From contig JABDHB010000005.1 in NCBI GenBank assembly GCA_013285775.1, positions 1 through 34,461 of the forward strand: a stretch of 34,461 nt of DNA, read 5' to 3'. This stretch comes from Chlamydiota bacterium. Lineage in GTDB: Bacteria; Chlamydiota; Chlamydiia; Chlamydiales; Rhabdochlamydiaceae. The notes below the pieces were generated by a model. That model searched no databases. It saw nothing but the letters and a program-made list of their open reading frames with translations, and had not been told where the DNA came from. Positions within the stretch are counted from its first letter, which is position 1. Each line of letters begins with the position of its first letter. Both the position numbers and the translations under genes were made by a program. Positions 24,437 to 34,270 of this stretch are shown here, one piece after another.

Positions 24437-24625
24437 ATGAAAGCAAAAGAATTAAGAGAGCAGTCAGTTGAAGATCTAAAAGCATCGAGAGATGATCTTT
24501 CAAAAGAGATTTTCAACTTAAGATCTGAAAAAAAACTTGCTAGAAAACTAGAGAAGCCTCATCTTCTTCGCCAGAAAAAAAGAGATCGGGCGAGAGTTTT
24601 AACAGTGCTAAGCGAAAAGGTATAG
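24437..24625 (+). CDS. rpmC: 50S ribosomal protein L29 (uL29)
   Basis: A 62-residue two-helix L29 at the exit tunnel rim, beginning MKAKELREQS. The start at 24437 is set by AGGAG at 24429-24433. The frame is open upstream (to 24416) but that part overlaps rplP. Normal length for the family. Confidence 0.95.
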   Translation: MKAKELREQSVEDLKASRDDLSKEIFNLRSEKKLARKLEKPHLLRQKKRDRARVLTVLSEKV

Positions 24626-24632
24626 GTAATAA

Positions 24633-24887
24633 ATGGAAAATCAAGACAAGGGAACAAGAAAGCGCTTTGATGGCACTGTTGTTTCTAACAAGATGCAAAA
24701 GACTGCAGTTATCCGTGTAGAAAGGACATTTAGACATCCTGAATACCAAAAAGTTATTACACGCTTTAAAAAATATTATGCGCATGTCGACAATAAAGAT
24801 TTACAAGTCGGTCAGCGTGTGAAGATTGAAGAAACAAGGCCTCTTTCCAAGCTTAAGCGCTGGAGAGTTGTCGAAATTATTAAATAA
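24633..24887 (+). CDS. rpsQ: 30S ribosomal protein S17 (uS17)
   Basis: An 84-residue S17, an early-binding 16S rRNA protein. The OB-fold signatures TVVSNKMQKTAVIRVER and the VGQRVKIEETRPLSK block are present. It lies 7 nt after rpmC with a weak AGGTAA site. Confidence 0.96.
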   Translation: MENQDKGTRKRFDGTVVSNKMQKTAVIRVERTFRHPEYQKVITRFKKYYAHVDNKDLQVGQRVKIEETRPLSKLKRWRVVEIIK

Positions 24888-24901
24888 TTGGATAAATATC
24901 T

Positions 24902-25270
24902 ATGATTCAACAGGAAACAAATCTCGAAGTCGCTGACAATACCGGTGCAAAAAAAGTCAGATGCTTTAAGGTCCTTAAGGGCTCGAAAAGACGTTATGCC
25001 AGTGTGGGCGATATCATTATTTGCGCCGTAAAAGAAGCTGATTCTAAAGGCTCTGTCAAGAAAGGGGAAGTTGTTCGTGCGGTTATCGTAAGAACAAAAT
25101 CTTATATCCGCAGACGTGATGGATCTTTCTTACGCTTTTATGATAATAGCTGTGTCATTATCGACGATAAAGATAATCCTCGCGGAACTCGTATATTTGG
25201 TCCAGTGGCCAGAGAAGTTCGTGATAGAGGGTATGTAAAAATTAGCTCTTTGGCTCCGGAGGTTATATGA
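24902..25270 (+). CDS. rplN: 50S ribosomal protein L14 (uL14)
   Basis: A 122-residue L14 at the subunit interface. [19 protein letters not shown] and [14 protein letters not shown] are family hallmarks. The stop overlaps the rplX start by four bases (ATGA), so the two are translationally coupled. Confidence 0.98.
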   Translation: MIQQETNLEVADNTGAKKVRCFKVLKGSKRRYASVGDIIICAVKEADSKGSVKKGEVVRAVIVRTKSYIRRRDGSFLRFYDNSCVIIDDKDNPRGTRIFGPVAREVRDRGYVKISSLAPEVI

Positions 25271-25587
25271 GCAAGTGGATCAAGAAAGGTGATAAAGTAG
25301 TGGTTCTGGCCGGTAACGAAAAAGGAAAAATGGGTAACGTCATTTTTCGCAAACCAGAACGTGTTGTAATACAGGGAATTAACATCCGCAAAAAACATGC
25401 AAAAAGAAAAGATCAGGCTGCACGATCAAATATTTTAGAGATTGAGTGCCCTATCCATATTTCAAATGTATGTTTATGTACAGAAGATGGAAAGCCTGTA
25501 AAGCTTAAAGTTAAGTTAGATAAAGACGGAAATAAACAGTTGTATTATACTCTTGAAGGCAAAGAGATAGTACATAGAAAAATATAA
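25267..25587 (+). CDS. rplX: 50S ribosomal protein L24 (uL24)
   Basis: A 106-residue L24, an initiator of 50S assembly. It carries an N-terminal KOW motif ([18 protein letters not shown]) and the family block [14 protein letters not shown]. It starts inside the rplN stop codon. The C-terminal half (residues 65-106) is typical of the longer L24 variants. Confidence 0.96.
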   Translation: MSKWIKKGDKVVVLAGNEKGKMGNVIFRKPERVVIQGINIRKKHAKRKDQAARSNILEIECPIHISNVCLCTEDGKPVKLKVKLDKDGNKQLYYTLEGKEIVHRKI

Positions 25588-25601
25588 CCGAAGTTAGAAA
25601 A

Positions 25602-26153
25602 ATGTCAAGATTACAAAAAAGATATAAAGAAGAAGTAAAAGAAGCTCTTAATAAGACATTTGCTTATAAGAATCCAATGCTCATACCCGAATTAAAGAAA
25701 ATCGTTATAAGCATGGGTATAGCAGAAGCTTCTAAAGATAAAAATGCAATGCAAGATTGTGTCAAGGAAATGACTCTTTTGTCTGGCCAAAAGCCGATCT
25801 TGACTAAGTCTAAAAAGGCTATTGCTAACTTTAAATTACGGGAAGAACAACCTATCGGTATTAAAGTTACTTTAAGACGTAAGAGAATGTATGATTTTCT
25901 CGATCGTTTTATCAACATTGTTTCTCCTCGTATACGCGACTTTCGTGGTTTCCCAGTGAAATGCGATGGAATGGGTAATTATTCCTTAGGATTAGAAGAT
26001 CAACAAATTTTTCCTGAGATTAACCTAGACGAAGTAAAGCGTACACAAGGGATGAATATCACATTCGTTACTACATCAAAAAACGATGGCGAGTGTTTTG
26101 AATTATTAAAATTGTTAGGACTTCCATTTAAAGTTGAAGAGGAGAAGAAATAA
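25602..26153 (+). CDS. rplE: 50S ribosomal protein L5 (uL5)
   Basis: A 183-residue L5, which binds 5S rRNA and contacts P-site tRNA. The conserved LTGQKP-type segment ([17 protein letters not shown]) and RIRDFRGF are clear. The stop overlaps the rpsH start. rpsN (S14), which follows rplE in many bacteria, is missing here, as I recall for Chlamydia. Confidence 0.97.
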   Translation: MSRLQKRYKEEVKEALNKTFAYKNPMLIPELKKIVISMGIAEASKDKNAMQDCVKEMTLLSGQKPILTKSKKAIANFKLREEQPIGIKVTLRRKRMYDFLDRFINIVSPRIRDFRGFPVKCDGMGNYSLGLEDQQIFPEINLDEVKRTQGMNITFVTTSKNDGECFELLKLLGLPFKVEEEKK

Positions 26154-26545
26154 TGTCATTAAGCGACACAATTGCGGATTTTTTTACACGTATCAGAAAT
26201 GCAAAAGATGCAAAGCATCGCTTTGTTGATGTTTGCTTTAGCAAACAGATCGTAGAAATCCTCAAACTTCTTCAGACGCAAGGATTTATTGATAAGTTCT
26301 TAGTTAACGAAGAACTTTTTAAAGTGCGCGTATTTTTAAAATACGCTGAAGGAAGAGTATCAGTATTGCAAGGCATCACTCGTAAATCTTCACCTGGAAT
26401 GAGACAGTACATCGGGTATCGTAAAATACCAAAAGTATTGGGCGGAATGGGAATTGCCATTCTTTCTACACCTCAAGGAATATTGGATGGTGAAGTTGCA
26501 CGCAAAAATAAATGCGGTGGCGAACTATTATGCCTCGTTTGGTAA
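26153..26545 (+). CDS. rpsH: 30S ribosomal protein S8 (uS8)
   Basis: A 130-residue S8, a primary binder of the 16S central domain. It starts SLSDTIADFFTRIRNA and ends with the usual GVLDGEVARKNKCGGELLC-type motif (here GILDGEVARKNKCGGELLC). The start overlaps the rplE stop (TAATG). Confidence 0.97.
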   Translation: MSLSDTIADFFTRIRNAKDAKHRFVDVCFSKQIVEILKLLQTQGFIDKFLVNEELFKVRVFLKYAEGRVSVLQGITRKSSPGMRQYIGYRKIPKVLGGMGIAILSTPQGILDGEVARKNKCGGELLCLVW

Positions 26546-26563
26546 AAAATTAAGGGTTAAAAT

Positions 26564-27115
26564 ATGTCAAGATTAGGAAAAAGTCCCATAGTTCTGCCTA
26601 AGGGTGTTGAAGTTAAAGTTGTAGACGGAAAAGCCCACGTTAAAGGGCCTAAAGGAACATTGGAGTTCTCTCTAGAAAAAGGGATCTCCATAAAAATTGA
26701 AGATGGCTTAGCTGTTGTGGAAGCAGATCCTTCTGCAGAACTTGCTAGACCAGCGCATGGTTTTTATAGAGCTACTCTTAACAACATGATTGTTGGAGTA
26801 TCCAAAGGATTTGAAAAAAGATTGTCTTTAGTTGGTGTAGGTTATAGAGCGAATGTTCAAGGCACTAAACTAGATCTTCAATTAGGATTTTCTCATCCTA
26901 CACAAGTTCCTATTCCTAAAAACGTGCAGGTCGCAGTGGATAAAAGCGTTTTAATTGTAGTTACTGGAATCGATAGACAAGCTGTGGGTCAATTCGCTGC
27001 CGTTGTTCGATCCATGAGACCTCCTGAGCCTTATAAAGGAAAAGGGATTAGATATGAAAATGAATATGTCCGCAAGAAAGCAGGAAAAGCGGCTAAAGCT
27101 AAAACAGCAGGGTAA
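26564..27115 (+). CDS. rplF: 50S ribosomal protein L6 (uL6)
   Basis: A 183-residue L6 near the factor-binding site. It shows two repeated alpha/beta domains, MSRLGKSPIVLPKGVEV at the start and PEPYKGKGIRYENE near the end. A short Ala/Lys tail (GKAAKAKTAG) follows. It is 2 nt from rplR. Confidence 0.98.
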   Translation: MSRLGKSPIVLPKGVEVKVVDGKAHVKGPKGTLEFSLEKGISIKIEDGLAVVEADPSAELARPAHGFYRATLNNMIVGVSKGFEKRLSLVGVGYRANVQGTKLDLQLGFSHPTQVPIPKNVQVAVDKSVLIVVTGIDRQAVGQFAAVVRSMRPPEPYKGKGIRYENEYVRKKAGKAAKAKTAG

Positions 27116-27117
27116 TA

Positions 27118-27489
27118 ATGAGTAACTTACTAAATAAGCGCAATAAAACCAGAAAGACAAGAGTATTTAGAGTTCGTAAAACTATTAAGGGAACAGCTGA
27201 AAAGCCCCGTTTGTCAGTTCACAAAAGCAATAAATATATATTTGCTCAGTTGATTGACGACGATTCCCGAGCAACTCTTGCTAGCTATAGCTCTCTTTCT
27301 GCAGACTTTAAAGGGGAAAAAATCTCCAAAAAATCAAAAGATGCTGCCAAACTGATCGGAACCAAACTTGCAAAATTAGCCCTCGATAAAGGGATCAAGT
27401 TTGTAATATTTGACAGAGGTAGATTTAAATATCATGGCGTTTTAGCTGAACTTGCTCAAGCTGCAAGACAAGAAGGATTGCAATTTTAA
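27118..27489 (+). CDS. rplR: 50S ribosomal protein L18 (uL18)
   Basis: A 123-residue L18, a 5S rRNA-binding protein. KPRLSVHKSNKYIFAQLIDD and the FDRGRFKYHGVLAELAQAAR end are conserved. It starts 2 nt after rplF without a strong ribosome binding site of its own. Confidence 0.97.
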   Translation: MSNLLNKRNKTRKTRVFRVRKTIKGTAEKPRLSVHKSNKYIFAQLIDDDSRATLASYSSLSADFKGEKISKKSKDAAKLIGTKLAKLALDKGIKFVIFDRGRFKYHGVLAELAQAARQEGLQF

Positions 27490-27498
27490 AAGGTAAAG

Positions 27499-28002
27499 AT
27501 GAAAGAAAATAAACAACATCGCCGACAAGAAGATTTCGGTACAGATTTTGAAGAAAAGGTTCTCTACATCAACCGTTGCTCCAAAGTGGTAAAGGGCGGT
27601 AGGAAATTTAGTTTTTCTGCTCTTATTTTGGTAGGAGACGGAAAAGGAAATGTTGGATACGGATTTGCAAAAGCAAATGAAGTTTCTGATGCTATCCGAA
27701 AAGGGGGAGAGGCCGCTAGAAAAAACATCCTTTCTTTTGAAATGGAAGGAACTACAATACCGCATGAGATCACAGTAGAATGGGACGGAGCAAAAGTTCT
27801 TTTGAAGCCCGCTCCAGAAGGTACTGGAATTATTGCAGGATCAAAAGTGCGTTCTGTATTAGAACTCGGTGGAGTTAAGAATGTCGTTGCTAAGAGCTTT
27901 GGCTCGAACAATCCTCTTAATCAGGTAAGAGCAACAATAAGGGCTTTGATGAGCCTAAGAAATCGTATACGAAATCGGGAAATGAGAGGTCTAGAAGTAT
28001 GA
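27499..28002 (+). CDS. rpsE: 30S ribosomal protein S5 (uS5)
   Basis: A 167-residue S5 at the mRNA entry site, involved in decoding fidelity. The double-stranded-RNA-binding-like N domain (KVVKGGRKFSFSALILVGDG) and the ARDVL-type C domain are intact. The stop overlaps the rplO start (ATGA). rpmD (L30), which usually follows, is absent. Confidence 0.97.
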   Translation: MKENKQHRRQEDFGTDFEEKVLYINRCSKVVKGGRKFSFSALILVGDGKGNVGYGFAKANEVSDAIRKGGEAARKNILSFEMEGTTIPHEITVEWDGAKVLLKPAPEGTGIIAGSKVRSVLELGGVKNVVAKSFGSNNPLNQVRATIRALMSLRNRIRNREMRGLEV

Positions 28003-28454
28003 CATCACTTTCAACATTAGCAAATACGAGCAGACCAAAGAAAAAGATCCAACGAGTTGGACGTGGTATGGGCTCTAACAGAGGCAAAACTTGCGGCCGT
28101 GGCGGTAAGGGAGACTCTGCACGTCAAGGTTACAAGAAGCATTTTGGAAGAGAGGGGGGTCAATTACCTCTTTATAGAAAACTGCCTTGTAATGGATTTA
28201 ATAATGGTAGATTCCGTGTAAACGTGTTCGCGCTTAACTTAAGCGATATCCAACGCCTATTTAATGATGGAGAGACAGTGAATCTTGAAACATTAAGAAG
28301 CAAGGGATGTCCTACAAGAAGAGCAGATGGAGGTCTTAAGATCTTGTCTGGTGGCGAACTTACTAAAAAGGTCAACATTGAAGCTGCCTCTTTTTCAGAA
28401 GCTGCAATTTCAAAACTTGAAAAGAACTCGATCTCCTTTAAAAAGTTAGATTAA
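27999..28454 (+). CDS. rplO: 50S ribosomal protein L15 (uL15)
   Basis: A 151-residue L15, a late-assembly protein. The Gly/Arg-rich N-terminus ([18 protein letters not shown]) and the GFN block are typical. It is translationally coupled to rpsE through a four-base overlap and followed by secY after two bases. Confidence 0.97.
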   Translation: MTSLSTLANTSRPKKKIQRVGRGMGSNRGKTCGRGGKGDSARQGYKKHFGREGGQLPLYRKLPCNGFNNGRFRVNVFALNLSDIQRLFNDGETVNLETLRSKGCPTRRADGGLKILSGGELTKKVNIEAASFSEAAISKLEKNSISFKKLD

Positions 28455-28456
28455 TT

Positions 28457-29815
28457 GTGATTGAATCTATAAGACGCATTTTATCCATCGGCGACCTGAA
28501 AACCAAAATTGTATTTACACTTTTGATGCTTCTTGTTTGCCGTATAGGATCTTATATTCCTGTTCCAGGCATTAATGGAGCTGCTGCTGCGGATCTTTTT
28601 AGACATTCGCTTGGCGGTGGACAAAACTTATTTCAGTTAATGGATGTTTTCTCCGGTGGAGCTTTTGCGCAAATGACAATTATTGCGTTAGGGGTAATGC
28701 CTTACATCTCCTCCTCTATTATCATGCAATTGATGGTTGCGTTAGTTCCTTCTCTTCAACGAGAGATGAAGGAAAATAATGATGCTGGTAGAAGAAAAGT
28801 GGGTAAATGGACGAGAGTTTTAACTGTGGGTCTTGCCCTTTTTCAATCAGGATTATTTGCAAAATATGCCATCCAGCTTAATGCTAGCAATCCTGGGATT
28901 ATTGTAAATGGGCTTGCGGAAATGCAAGTGTTTGGAATACCTGTCCTCTTTTTTGCAGTTGTTATGGCTGCAATGACTTCAGGAACAATGCTTCTTATGT
29001 GGATTGGAGAACAAATCACTGAAAGGGGAATTGGAAATGGAATTAGCCTCATTATCACTGTTGGCATCGTAGCTTCTCTACCTACAACTTTAGGTTCAGT
29101 GCTGCGTCTGCTTAACCTCGATTCGCAAGAGCCTGGGCAATTGACTTTTTCTTCCTTGGTAGTATTAGCAGCAGTGTTTGTAACAATTATTTTTGGAACG
29201 ATACTAATTATTCAAGGACAAAGAAAGATCCCCTTGCAATATGCTAGACGAGTTGTTGGAAGACAAGAGGCCGAAGGAAGCAGTGCTTATATCCCTTTAA
29301 AAGTGAATTATGCTGGAGTTATTCCAGTAATTTTTGCTTCTGCTTTACTGATGTTTCCAGCTACCATTGCTCAGTTTTTAGGGAATGGGAATTGGCTAGG
29401 TAGATTTGCAGGAATGCTTTCTCCGGGAAACATATTACATACTATTTTTTACGTAATTTTAATTTTATTTTTTACCTATTTTTGGACCGCTACCCAATTT
29501 CATCCAGAGCAAATTGCTTCTGATATGAAGAAAAATGGAGCTTTTATTCCAGGCGTAAGGCAAGGAAAGCCCACGCAAGACTATCTTGAAGGTACAATGA
29601 ACAGGATCACCCTCGTAGGAGCTGTTTTCCTGGCCTTGATTGCCATTTTACCAAACATCATTGGTGGGCTTTTGGGAGTAGACTCAACGATAAGTTATTT
29701 TTTTGGCGGAACCTCACTATTGATCCTCGTTGGGGTAGTATTGGATACTACCAAACAAATTGAAGCACACTTATTAATGAAACGTTATGAAGGTTTCATG
29801 AAAAGGAAAAAATAA
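28457..29815 (+). CDS. secY: preprotein translocase subunit SecY
   Basis: The channel subunit of the Sec translocon, 452 residues with ten hydrophobic segments. Conserved features include the plug/TM2 region [20 protein letters not shown], the cytosolic loop [13 protein letters not shown], which contacts SecA and ribosomes, and [12 protein letters not shown]. It starts with GTG 2 nt after rplO and lacks an obvious ribosome binding site, so coupling is likely. adk, which follows secY in many bacteria, is not present. Confidence 0.97.
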   Translation: MIESIRRILSIGDLKTKIVFTLLMLLVCRIGSYIPVPGINGAAAADLFRHSLGGGQNLFQLMDVFSGGAFAQMTIIALGVMPYISSSIIMQLMVALVPSLQREMKENNDAGRRKVGKWTRVLTVGLALFQSGLFAKYAIQLNASNPGIIVNGLAEMQVFGIPVLFFAVVMAAMTSGTMLLMWIGEQITERGIGNGISLIITVGIVASLPTTLGSVLRLLNLDSQEPGQLTFSSLVVLAAVFVTIIFGTILIIQGQRKIPLQYARRVVGRQEAEGSSAYIPLKVNYAGVIPVIFASALLMFPATIAQFLGNGNWLGRFAGMLSPGNILHTIFYVILILFFTYFWTATQFHPEQIASDMKKNGAFIPGVRQGKPTQDYLEGTMNRITLVGAVFLALIAILPNIIGGLLGVDSTISYFFGGTSLLILVGVVLDTTKQIEAHLLMKRYEGFMKRKK

Positions 29816-29899
29816 TTTTAAATAATGGAATTAGGCAAGAGGTTTCTTGTATAAAATTCCAGATTTTGATAAATTTTTAAGAACTTAAAAAGGACTTGT

Positions 29900-30268
29900 A
29901 TGCCACGTATAATTGGGATAGATATCCCCGATAATAAGAGATTGGAAGTTAGCTTAACGTACATCTATGGAGTTGGCCGCGTACTTTCAAACGAAATTAT
30001 AGCGAAATTAGGGCTTGATCCTAACATGAAAGCCGTGAAGTTAACCGGCGATGATATTGCAAAGCTCAATGCTGTATTACAATCAGAATATGTAGTTGAA
30101 GGGGATTTAAGACGTCAAATTCAAAATAACATAAAGCGTTTGACAAGTATCCATTCCTATAGAGGCATGAGACACAGATTAGGACTCCCTGTCCGCGGTC
30201 AACGTACAAGAACGAATTGCCGCACAAGAAAGGGCAAAAGAAAAACAGTTGCGAATAAGAAGAAATAA
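29900..30268 (+). CDS. rpsM: 30S ribosomal protein S13 (uS13)
   Basis: A 122-residue S13 of the 30S head, beginning [23 protein letters not shown]-like and ending in the basic [18 protein letters not shown] tail that contacts tRNA. The 84-nt AT-rich gap after secY is the widest in the operon. It holds TTGTAT-17-TAAATT, so a weak internal promoter is possible. An AAAAAGGA site precedes the ATG. Confidence 0.97.
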   Translation: MPRIIGIDIPDNKRLEVSLTYIYGVGRVLSNEIIAKLGLDPNMKAVKLTGDDIAKLNAVLQSEYVVEGDLRRQIQNNIKRLTSIHSYRGMRHRLGLPVRGQRTRTNCRTRKGKRKTVANKKK

Positions 30269-30283
30269 TCAAGGAGTAAAACT

Positions 30284-30703
30284 GTGGCTAAGCAAGAAGC
30301 GCAAAAGGAAATGGTTAAAAAGCCTGCCCCAAAGACAAAAAAGAAAACACTTCGAAACACACCAAGTGGGATTGTACACGTACAGTCTTCCTTTAATAAC
30401 ACCATTGTTTCGATTACCGACTTATCTGGAAATGTCATTTCATGGGCGTCAGCTGGGAAAGTTAACTTCTCTGGATCGAGAAAATCATCTGCATTTGCTG
30501 CAACAGTCGCAGCTCAAGATGCTGCAAAAGTGGCCATGTCTGCGGGAATGAAAGAAGTTGAAGTGAATCTAAAAGGCCCAGGAGCCGGAAGAGAATCTGC
30601 AGTAAGAGGACTACAAAGTTCAGGGCTGATGATCACTCTTATTAGAGACACAACTCCTGTTCCTCATAATGGTTGCAGAGCTAGAAAGAGAAGAAGAGTT
30701 TAA
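30284..30703 (+). CDS. rpsK: 30S ribosomal protein S11 (uS11)
   Basis: A 139-residue S11 on the 30S platform. The start is GTG with AAGGAG upstream. A 25-residue Lys/Pro-rich extension ([10 protein letters not shown]) precedes the conserved body ([41 protein letters not shown]). Confidence 0.97.
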   Translation: MAKQEAQKEMVKKPAPKTKKKTLRNTPSGIVHVQSSFNNTIVSITDLSGNVISWASAGKVNFSGSRKSSAFAATVAAQDAAKVAMSAGMKEVEVNLKGPGAGRESAVRGLQSSGLMITLIRDTTPVPHNGCRARKRRRV

Positions 30704-30723
30704 TTAAATTTATAGGAGAAAAC

Positions 30724-31821
30724 ATGGCAATAAGATACGGCAAGTTTGAGCTGCCTGTTAAGATCAAGATTGATGAATCGATGAAAAAAGAGGGGATTGT
30801 CCGCTTTATTGCTGAGCCTTTTGAAAGAGGATTTGGACATACGGTTGGAAATACTTTAAGACGTGTCCTCTTATCGTCATTAGAAGCCCCTTCCATCATT
30901 TCTGTTAAGATCGAAGGTGTGCCGCATGAATACATGGCAGTAGATGGTATTGTAGAAGATATGACCTATATCGTGCTGAATTTAAAATCAGCTTTGCTAC
31001 GTAAATTGCCTTCTGACGAAGAACATGGTTCACGTGATTTTAAAATTGTAACAAAAATTATGGAAATCACACCTGAATTACTAGAGAAGCATGGTGGATC
31101 TTATAAAGTAACATTAAAAGATCTCATAGAGAACTCAACCTTTGATGTGGTGAATCCAGATCTCACAATTTTCACAGTTACCAAACCTATGACTCGTAGA
31201 GTGGATCTGAAAGTTGCTATTGGAAGAGGGTATGTTCCTTCTGAGAGACATACTATTAAAGATAGAGTAACTGATGAAATTATCATCGACTCTGCCTTTT
31301 CTCCTGTTCGATTAGTAAACTATTATGTAGAAAACACTCGCGTAGGTCAAGATACAGACTATGACAGATTGATTCTTGACATTGTAACAGATGGAAGAAT
31401 CACTGCAGAAGAAGCTCTTTCTTTTGCTACGCAAATAGGCATTCTTCACCTTCAAGTATTTGAAGAGCTCAAGTTTCAACAAATCTCCTTTGATAAAGGT
31501 GAAATTGAGATCAATACAGATCGTGATGCAATTATGGCAAAGTTGGCACTTAAGATTAACGAAATTGAACTTTCCGTTAGATCTACAAATTGCCTAGCTG
31601 GAGCAAATATCGAAACAATTGGCGAACTTGTTGTAATGCCAGAATCTGAAATGCTCAGATTTAGAAATTTCGGTAAAAAGTCGCTTAATGAAATTAAAGC
31701 TAAGTTAGAAGAAATGGGACTTGGTCTTGGTATGGATTTAAGCAAAATCGGCATTACCCGAGATAACGTAAAACAAATGATCACTGAATATTTGAGTGAA
31801 AAGGCAGGAAAAGAAGTATGA
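30724..31821 (+). CDS. rpoA: RNA polymerase alpha subunit
   Basis: A 365-residue alpha subunit. The N-terminal dimerisation domain carries [12 protein letters not shown] (36-47). The C-terminal domain (about residues 280-340) has the helix-hairpin-helix region [11 protein letters not shown] that touches UP-element DNA and regulators. It is longer than the E. coli protein, mostly through the last 25 residues. It has a strong AGGAG site, and its stop overlaps rplQ (ATGA). Confidence 0.98.
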   Translation: MAIRYGKFELPVKIKIDESMKKEGIVRFIAEPFERGFGHTVGNTLRRVLLSSLEAPSIISVKIEGVPHEYMAVDGIVEDMTYIVLNLKSALLRKLPSDEEHGSRDFKIVTKIMEITPELLEKHGGSYKVTLKDLIENSTFDVVNPDLTIFTVTKPMTRRVDLKVAIGRGYVPSERHTIKDRVTDEIIIDSAFSPVRLVNYYVENTRVGQDTDYDRLILDIVTDGRITAEEALSFATQIGILHLQVFEELKFQQISFDKGEIEINTDRDAIMAKLALKINEIELSVRSTNCLAGANIETIGELVVMPESEMLRFRNFGKKSLNEIKAKLEEMGLGLGMDLSKIGITRDNVKQMITEYLSEKAGKEV

Positions 31822-32264
31822 GACACGGAAAACACACCTTCAAGATTGGGCGCACTTCTGCTCATCGAAGAAGTCTTATAGCTAATATGTTGAAGTCTTT
31901 GATTGAGCACGAGCGCGTGGTAACTTCTGTTGCTAAAGCAAAAGAATTAAAAAGACACGCTGATCACCTCATCACCTTAGGCAAGAAAAACACCTTAGCA
32001 AGCAGAAGAAGTGCGATTGGCGAATTAATGGTCAGATATAATACCCTGACACCTAAAGAAGCTAAAATGGTCAAGAAAGCAGAAGATAAAGAAAAAGCAA
32101 TGGACCTAGTCTATAACACAGATAGAAAAGTCATTAATAAACTTTTTGGTGAGCTTTCTCAAAGATTTGTTGCACGTAATGGAGGTTATACTCGCATTGT
32201 TCGTGTTGAGAACAGAATTGGTGATAATGCACCTTCCTGTATCCTCGAATACCTTCCTAATTAG
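31818..32264 (+). CDS. rplQ: 50S ribosomal protein L17 (bL17)
   Basis: A 148-residue L17 near the tunnel exit, the last gene of the ribosomal operon. [20 protein letters not shown] and the [17 protein letters not shown]-type end are conserved. It is coupled to rpoA by a four-base overlap, and a GC-rich hairpin follows. Confidence 0.97.
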   Translation: MRHGKHTFKIGRTSAHRRSLIANMLKSLIEHERVVTSVAKAKELKRHADHLITLGKKNTLASRRSAIGELMVRYNTLTPKEAKMVKKAEDKEKAMDLVYNTDRKVINKLFGELSQRFVARNGGYTRIVRVENRIGDNAPSCILEYLPN

Positions 32265-32270
32265 TCTAGT

Positions 32271-32310
32271 CCCGGGCCTCTCTAGGCCTGGGAAATTTCC
32301 TTTGATTTTT
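32271..32310 (+). terminator. putative terminator of the ribosomal operon
   Basis: CCCGGGCCT (32271-32279) and AGGCCTGGG (32284-32292) form a nine-pair stem with one G-U and a CTCT loop. The T-rich run that follows (up to 32310) is interrupted, so termination may be partial. Confidence 0.6.
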
Positions 32311-32329
32311 TATGCCAGTGGAGTACTAT
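32302..32329 (+). promoter_or_regulatory. candidate promoter for gapA
   Basis: TTGATT (32302-32307), a 16-base spacer and TACTAT (32324-32329) form a plausible vegetative promoter. Its start point would fall on or next to the gapA ATG at 32336, giving a leaderless or nearly leaderless transcript unless an upstream promoter is used. Confidence 0.3.
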
Positions 32330-32335
32330 TAAGCT

Positions 32336-33343
32336 ATGAGATTGGCCATAAACGGATTTGGACGCATAGGCAGATTAGCCTTTAGAATTATTGCAGAGCA
32401 TTTTCAAAATGTTGAAATTGTTGCTATCAATGACCTCGTTTCCCCTGAAAATTTGGCCTATCTCTTAAAATATGACACAGTCCATCGGCGGGCATCTTTT
32501 GATGTCGAAGTTGAAGGACAGAATATAGTAGTTAAGGGAAGGAAGACCCAAGTCTTTTCTGAGAAAGACCCTTCAAAACTTCCCTGGAAACAGTTAAATG
32601 TTGATTTCGTGATTGAATCAACAGGGTTATTTACACACAAAGAAGAGGCTGAAAAGCACCTTCAAGCGGGTTGTAAAAAAGTGGTTATTACAGCTCCTGC
32701 TAAAGGAGATGTTCCCACATTTGTCATGGGTGTTAACCATCACAAATACAACCCTAAAACAGATCATGTAGTATCGAATGCCTCATGCACTACAAATTGC
32801 CTTGCCCCTCTTACTAAAATAATCTTAGACAATTTTGGGATCGAAGAAGGGCTAATGACAACCGTGCATTCGCTCACAGCATCGCAGCACACTGTGGATG
32901 GCCCGTCAAAAAAAGATTGGCGAGGTGGAAGAGCTGCAAGTATGAATATTATTCCTTCTACTACTGGAGCTGCAAAGGCTGTTGGCCTCTGCATCCCTGA
33001 AGTGAAGGGCAAATTAACCGGTATGGCCTTTAGAGTTCCAACAGCGGACGTTTCCGTTGTAGATTTAACAGTCAGGACTCTTAAAGACACAACCTATGAA
33101 GAAATATGTGAAGCAATAAAGAAAGCGGCAACGGGGCCTATGAAAGGGATCGTCGAATTTTGCGATGAAGAAGTTGTATCTTCCGATTTTATTGGATCAT
33201 CAGCCTCTTGCATTTTTGATAAAGATGCTGGAATCGCCCTAAACAGTCGCTTTTATAAACTTATTGCTTGGTATGATAACGAAATGGGATATGCACATCG
33301 AGTAGTCGACCTTATGAACTATATGGCATCCCAAGAAAAATAA
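32336..33343 (+). CDS. gapA: glyceraldehyde-3-phosphate dehydrogenase
   Basis: A glycolytic NAD-dependent GAPDH of 335 residues. The Rossmann start [12 protein letters not shown], the catalytic Cys151 in [12 protein letters not shown] and its partner His178 ([10 protein letters not shown]) are in place. D33 in AINDL favours NAD over NADP. The start is fixed by the Rossmann motif; the nearest purine-rich element (GTGGAG) is about 14 bases away, which is far. It follows rplQ as I remember from Chlamydia (CT505). Confidence 0.98.
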   Translation: MRLAINGFGRIGRLAFRIIAEHFQNVEIVAINDLVSPENLAYLLKYDTVHRRASFDVEVEGQNIVVKGRKTQVFSEKDPSKLPWKQLNVDFVIESTGLFTHKEEAEKHLQAGCKKVVITAPAKGDVPTFVMGVNHHKYNPKTDHVVSNASCTTNCLAPLTKIILDNFGIEEGLMTTVHSLTASQHTVDGPSKKDWRGGRAASMNIIPSTTGAAKAVGLCIPEVKGKLTGMAFRVPTADVSVVDLTVRTLKDTTYEEICEAIKKAATGPMKGIVEFCDEEVVSSDFIGSSASCIFDKDAGIALNSRFYKLIAWYDNEMGYAHRVVDLMNYMASQEK

Positions 33344-33353
33344 ACGAGGATCA

Positions 33354-34124
33354 ATGAATTTTACACGCGAACCTATTATAGAAACCGTCATTTCCCCAAG
33401 AGAAGGCTTTAAACTTTTAGTTAGAAGTTCCAAAGGGGCAGCACAAGAAGAATATTATGTAGATGCCCTTGAAGTGGTATCATTTGGACACTCATTTTTT
33501 TACCGCTCCCTAGAGCGTTCAAAAGCCTTTTTGGTCCCTGTAAGCGACTACGAAGTATGTGAAGTTAAAGAAATGCGAGTAGCTCTTAAAAATGCCCCCC
33601 ATGAACGCAATATCAAAATTGGTGGTGGAAGAGAAGCTTCTCTAAAAAGAGAGCCTGCTGAAGAAACAGAAGGATCTCAAGATGAACAAGAATCTTCTTC
33701 AGAACTGCGCCAAGCTCAAGATAGAAAACGGGGTGGACGCAACAGAAACCGACGCCGTCGTGGAGATGATAGATGGGAAGACAGAAGACAAAACCCTCCT
33801 GCTGATGGAGCAAAAGAAGAAACCGTTCGCGAAGAAGGATCTTCAGGAGAAGAGGCAAGCTCTGCTAATGAAGCTCCCCCTGCGCAACCCTTCACGCGCC
33901 TTATTCCTCCTCCTCCAACCCTCATCTCGCAAACGATCTCTCGGTATAAAGATCTTTTGCCGCCGCCTATTATTGCAGACCAAATAGAAGCTCCCCCTAA
34001 AAAAGAAGAAGACCTGCCTAATACAGAATCTACCGAGCTGTTTCGCTCTTCTTCTTACATGGAATCTCAGCAAAATTTCCACACACAGAGAAGTTTTCTT
34101 GAAGACAACAACTTCTTAACTTGA
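33354..34124 (+). CDS. unknown chlamydial-type protein with Arg-rich and Pro-rich regions
   Basis: A 256-residue protein of unknown function. Residues 1-85 look folded (REPIIETVISPREGFKLLVR, VDALEVVSFGHSFFYRSLER, FLVPVSDYEV). They are followed by an acidic stretch (95-120), an Arg-rich block (about 124-145, RGGRNRNRRRRGDDR) resembling RNA-binding tails, another acidic stretch, a Pro-rich segment (174-207, with RLIPPPPTL) and a low-complexity end. There is no signal peptide or membrane segment. A GAGGA site lies 6 to 7 bases before the ATG and only 10 nt separate it from gapA. In C. trachomatis the gene beside gapA is a hypothetical (CT504), probably the counterpart. An RNA-binding role is only inferred from composition. 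Confidence 0.75.
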   Translation: MNFTREPIIETVISPREGFKLLVRSSKGAAQEEYYVDALEVVSFGHSFFYRSLERSKAFLVPVSDYEVCEVKEMRVALKNAPHERNIKIGGGREASLKREPAEETEGSQDEQESSSELRQAQDRKRGGRNRNRRRRGDDRWEDRRQNPPADGAKEETVREEGSSGEEASSANEAPPAQPFTRLIPPPPTLISQTISRYKDLLPPPIIADQIEAPPKKEEDLPNTESTELFRSSSYMESQQNFHTQRSFLEDNNFLT

Positions 34125-34151
34125 AAATATCTCCCCATACATTATAAACTA

Positions 34152-34174
34152 CCCCTTCCTTCACTAGGAAGGGG
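34152..34174 (+). terminator. perfect 9-bp hairpin after the unknown gene
   Basis: CCCCTTCCT (34152-34160) and AGGAAGGGG (34166-34174) form a perfect stem with a TCACT loop, 27 nt after the stop codon. No T-tract follows, so it may slow RNase decay or act as a weak terminator rather than a standard intrinsic one. Confidence 0.55.
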
Positions 34175-34183
34175 ACTCCATTC

Positions 34184-34266
34184 GCTCGGATGGTGGAACG
34201 GTAGACACTAGAGACTTAAAATCTCTTGGGAGCAATCCCGTGCAGGTTCGATTCCTGTTCCGAGCA
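34184..34266 (+). tRNA. tRNA-Leu (anticodon TAA)
   Basis: An 83-base class II tRNA. The acceptor strands GCTCGGA (34184-34190) and TCCGAGC (34259-34265) pair fully and are followed by the discriminator A. The anticodon stem is AGAGA/TCTCT with loop CTTAAAA, placing TAA at 34217-34219. A long variable arm (TGGGA/TCCCG) and the T-arm with TTCGATT follow. CCA is not encoded, and there is no intron in the anticodon loop. Confidence 0.95.
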
Positions 34267-34270
34267 ACAA

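Noticed and set aside
27564-27911. Minus-strand open frame inside rpsE
   Set aside because: Shadow of a conserved ribosomal protein gene.
34184-34266. Group I intron in tRNA-Leu(UAA)
   Set aside because: The anticodon loop is continuous and the gene is 83 bases long.
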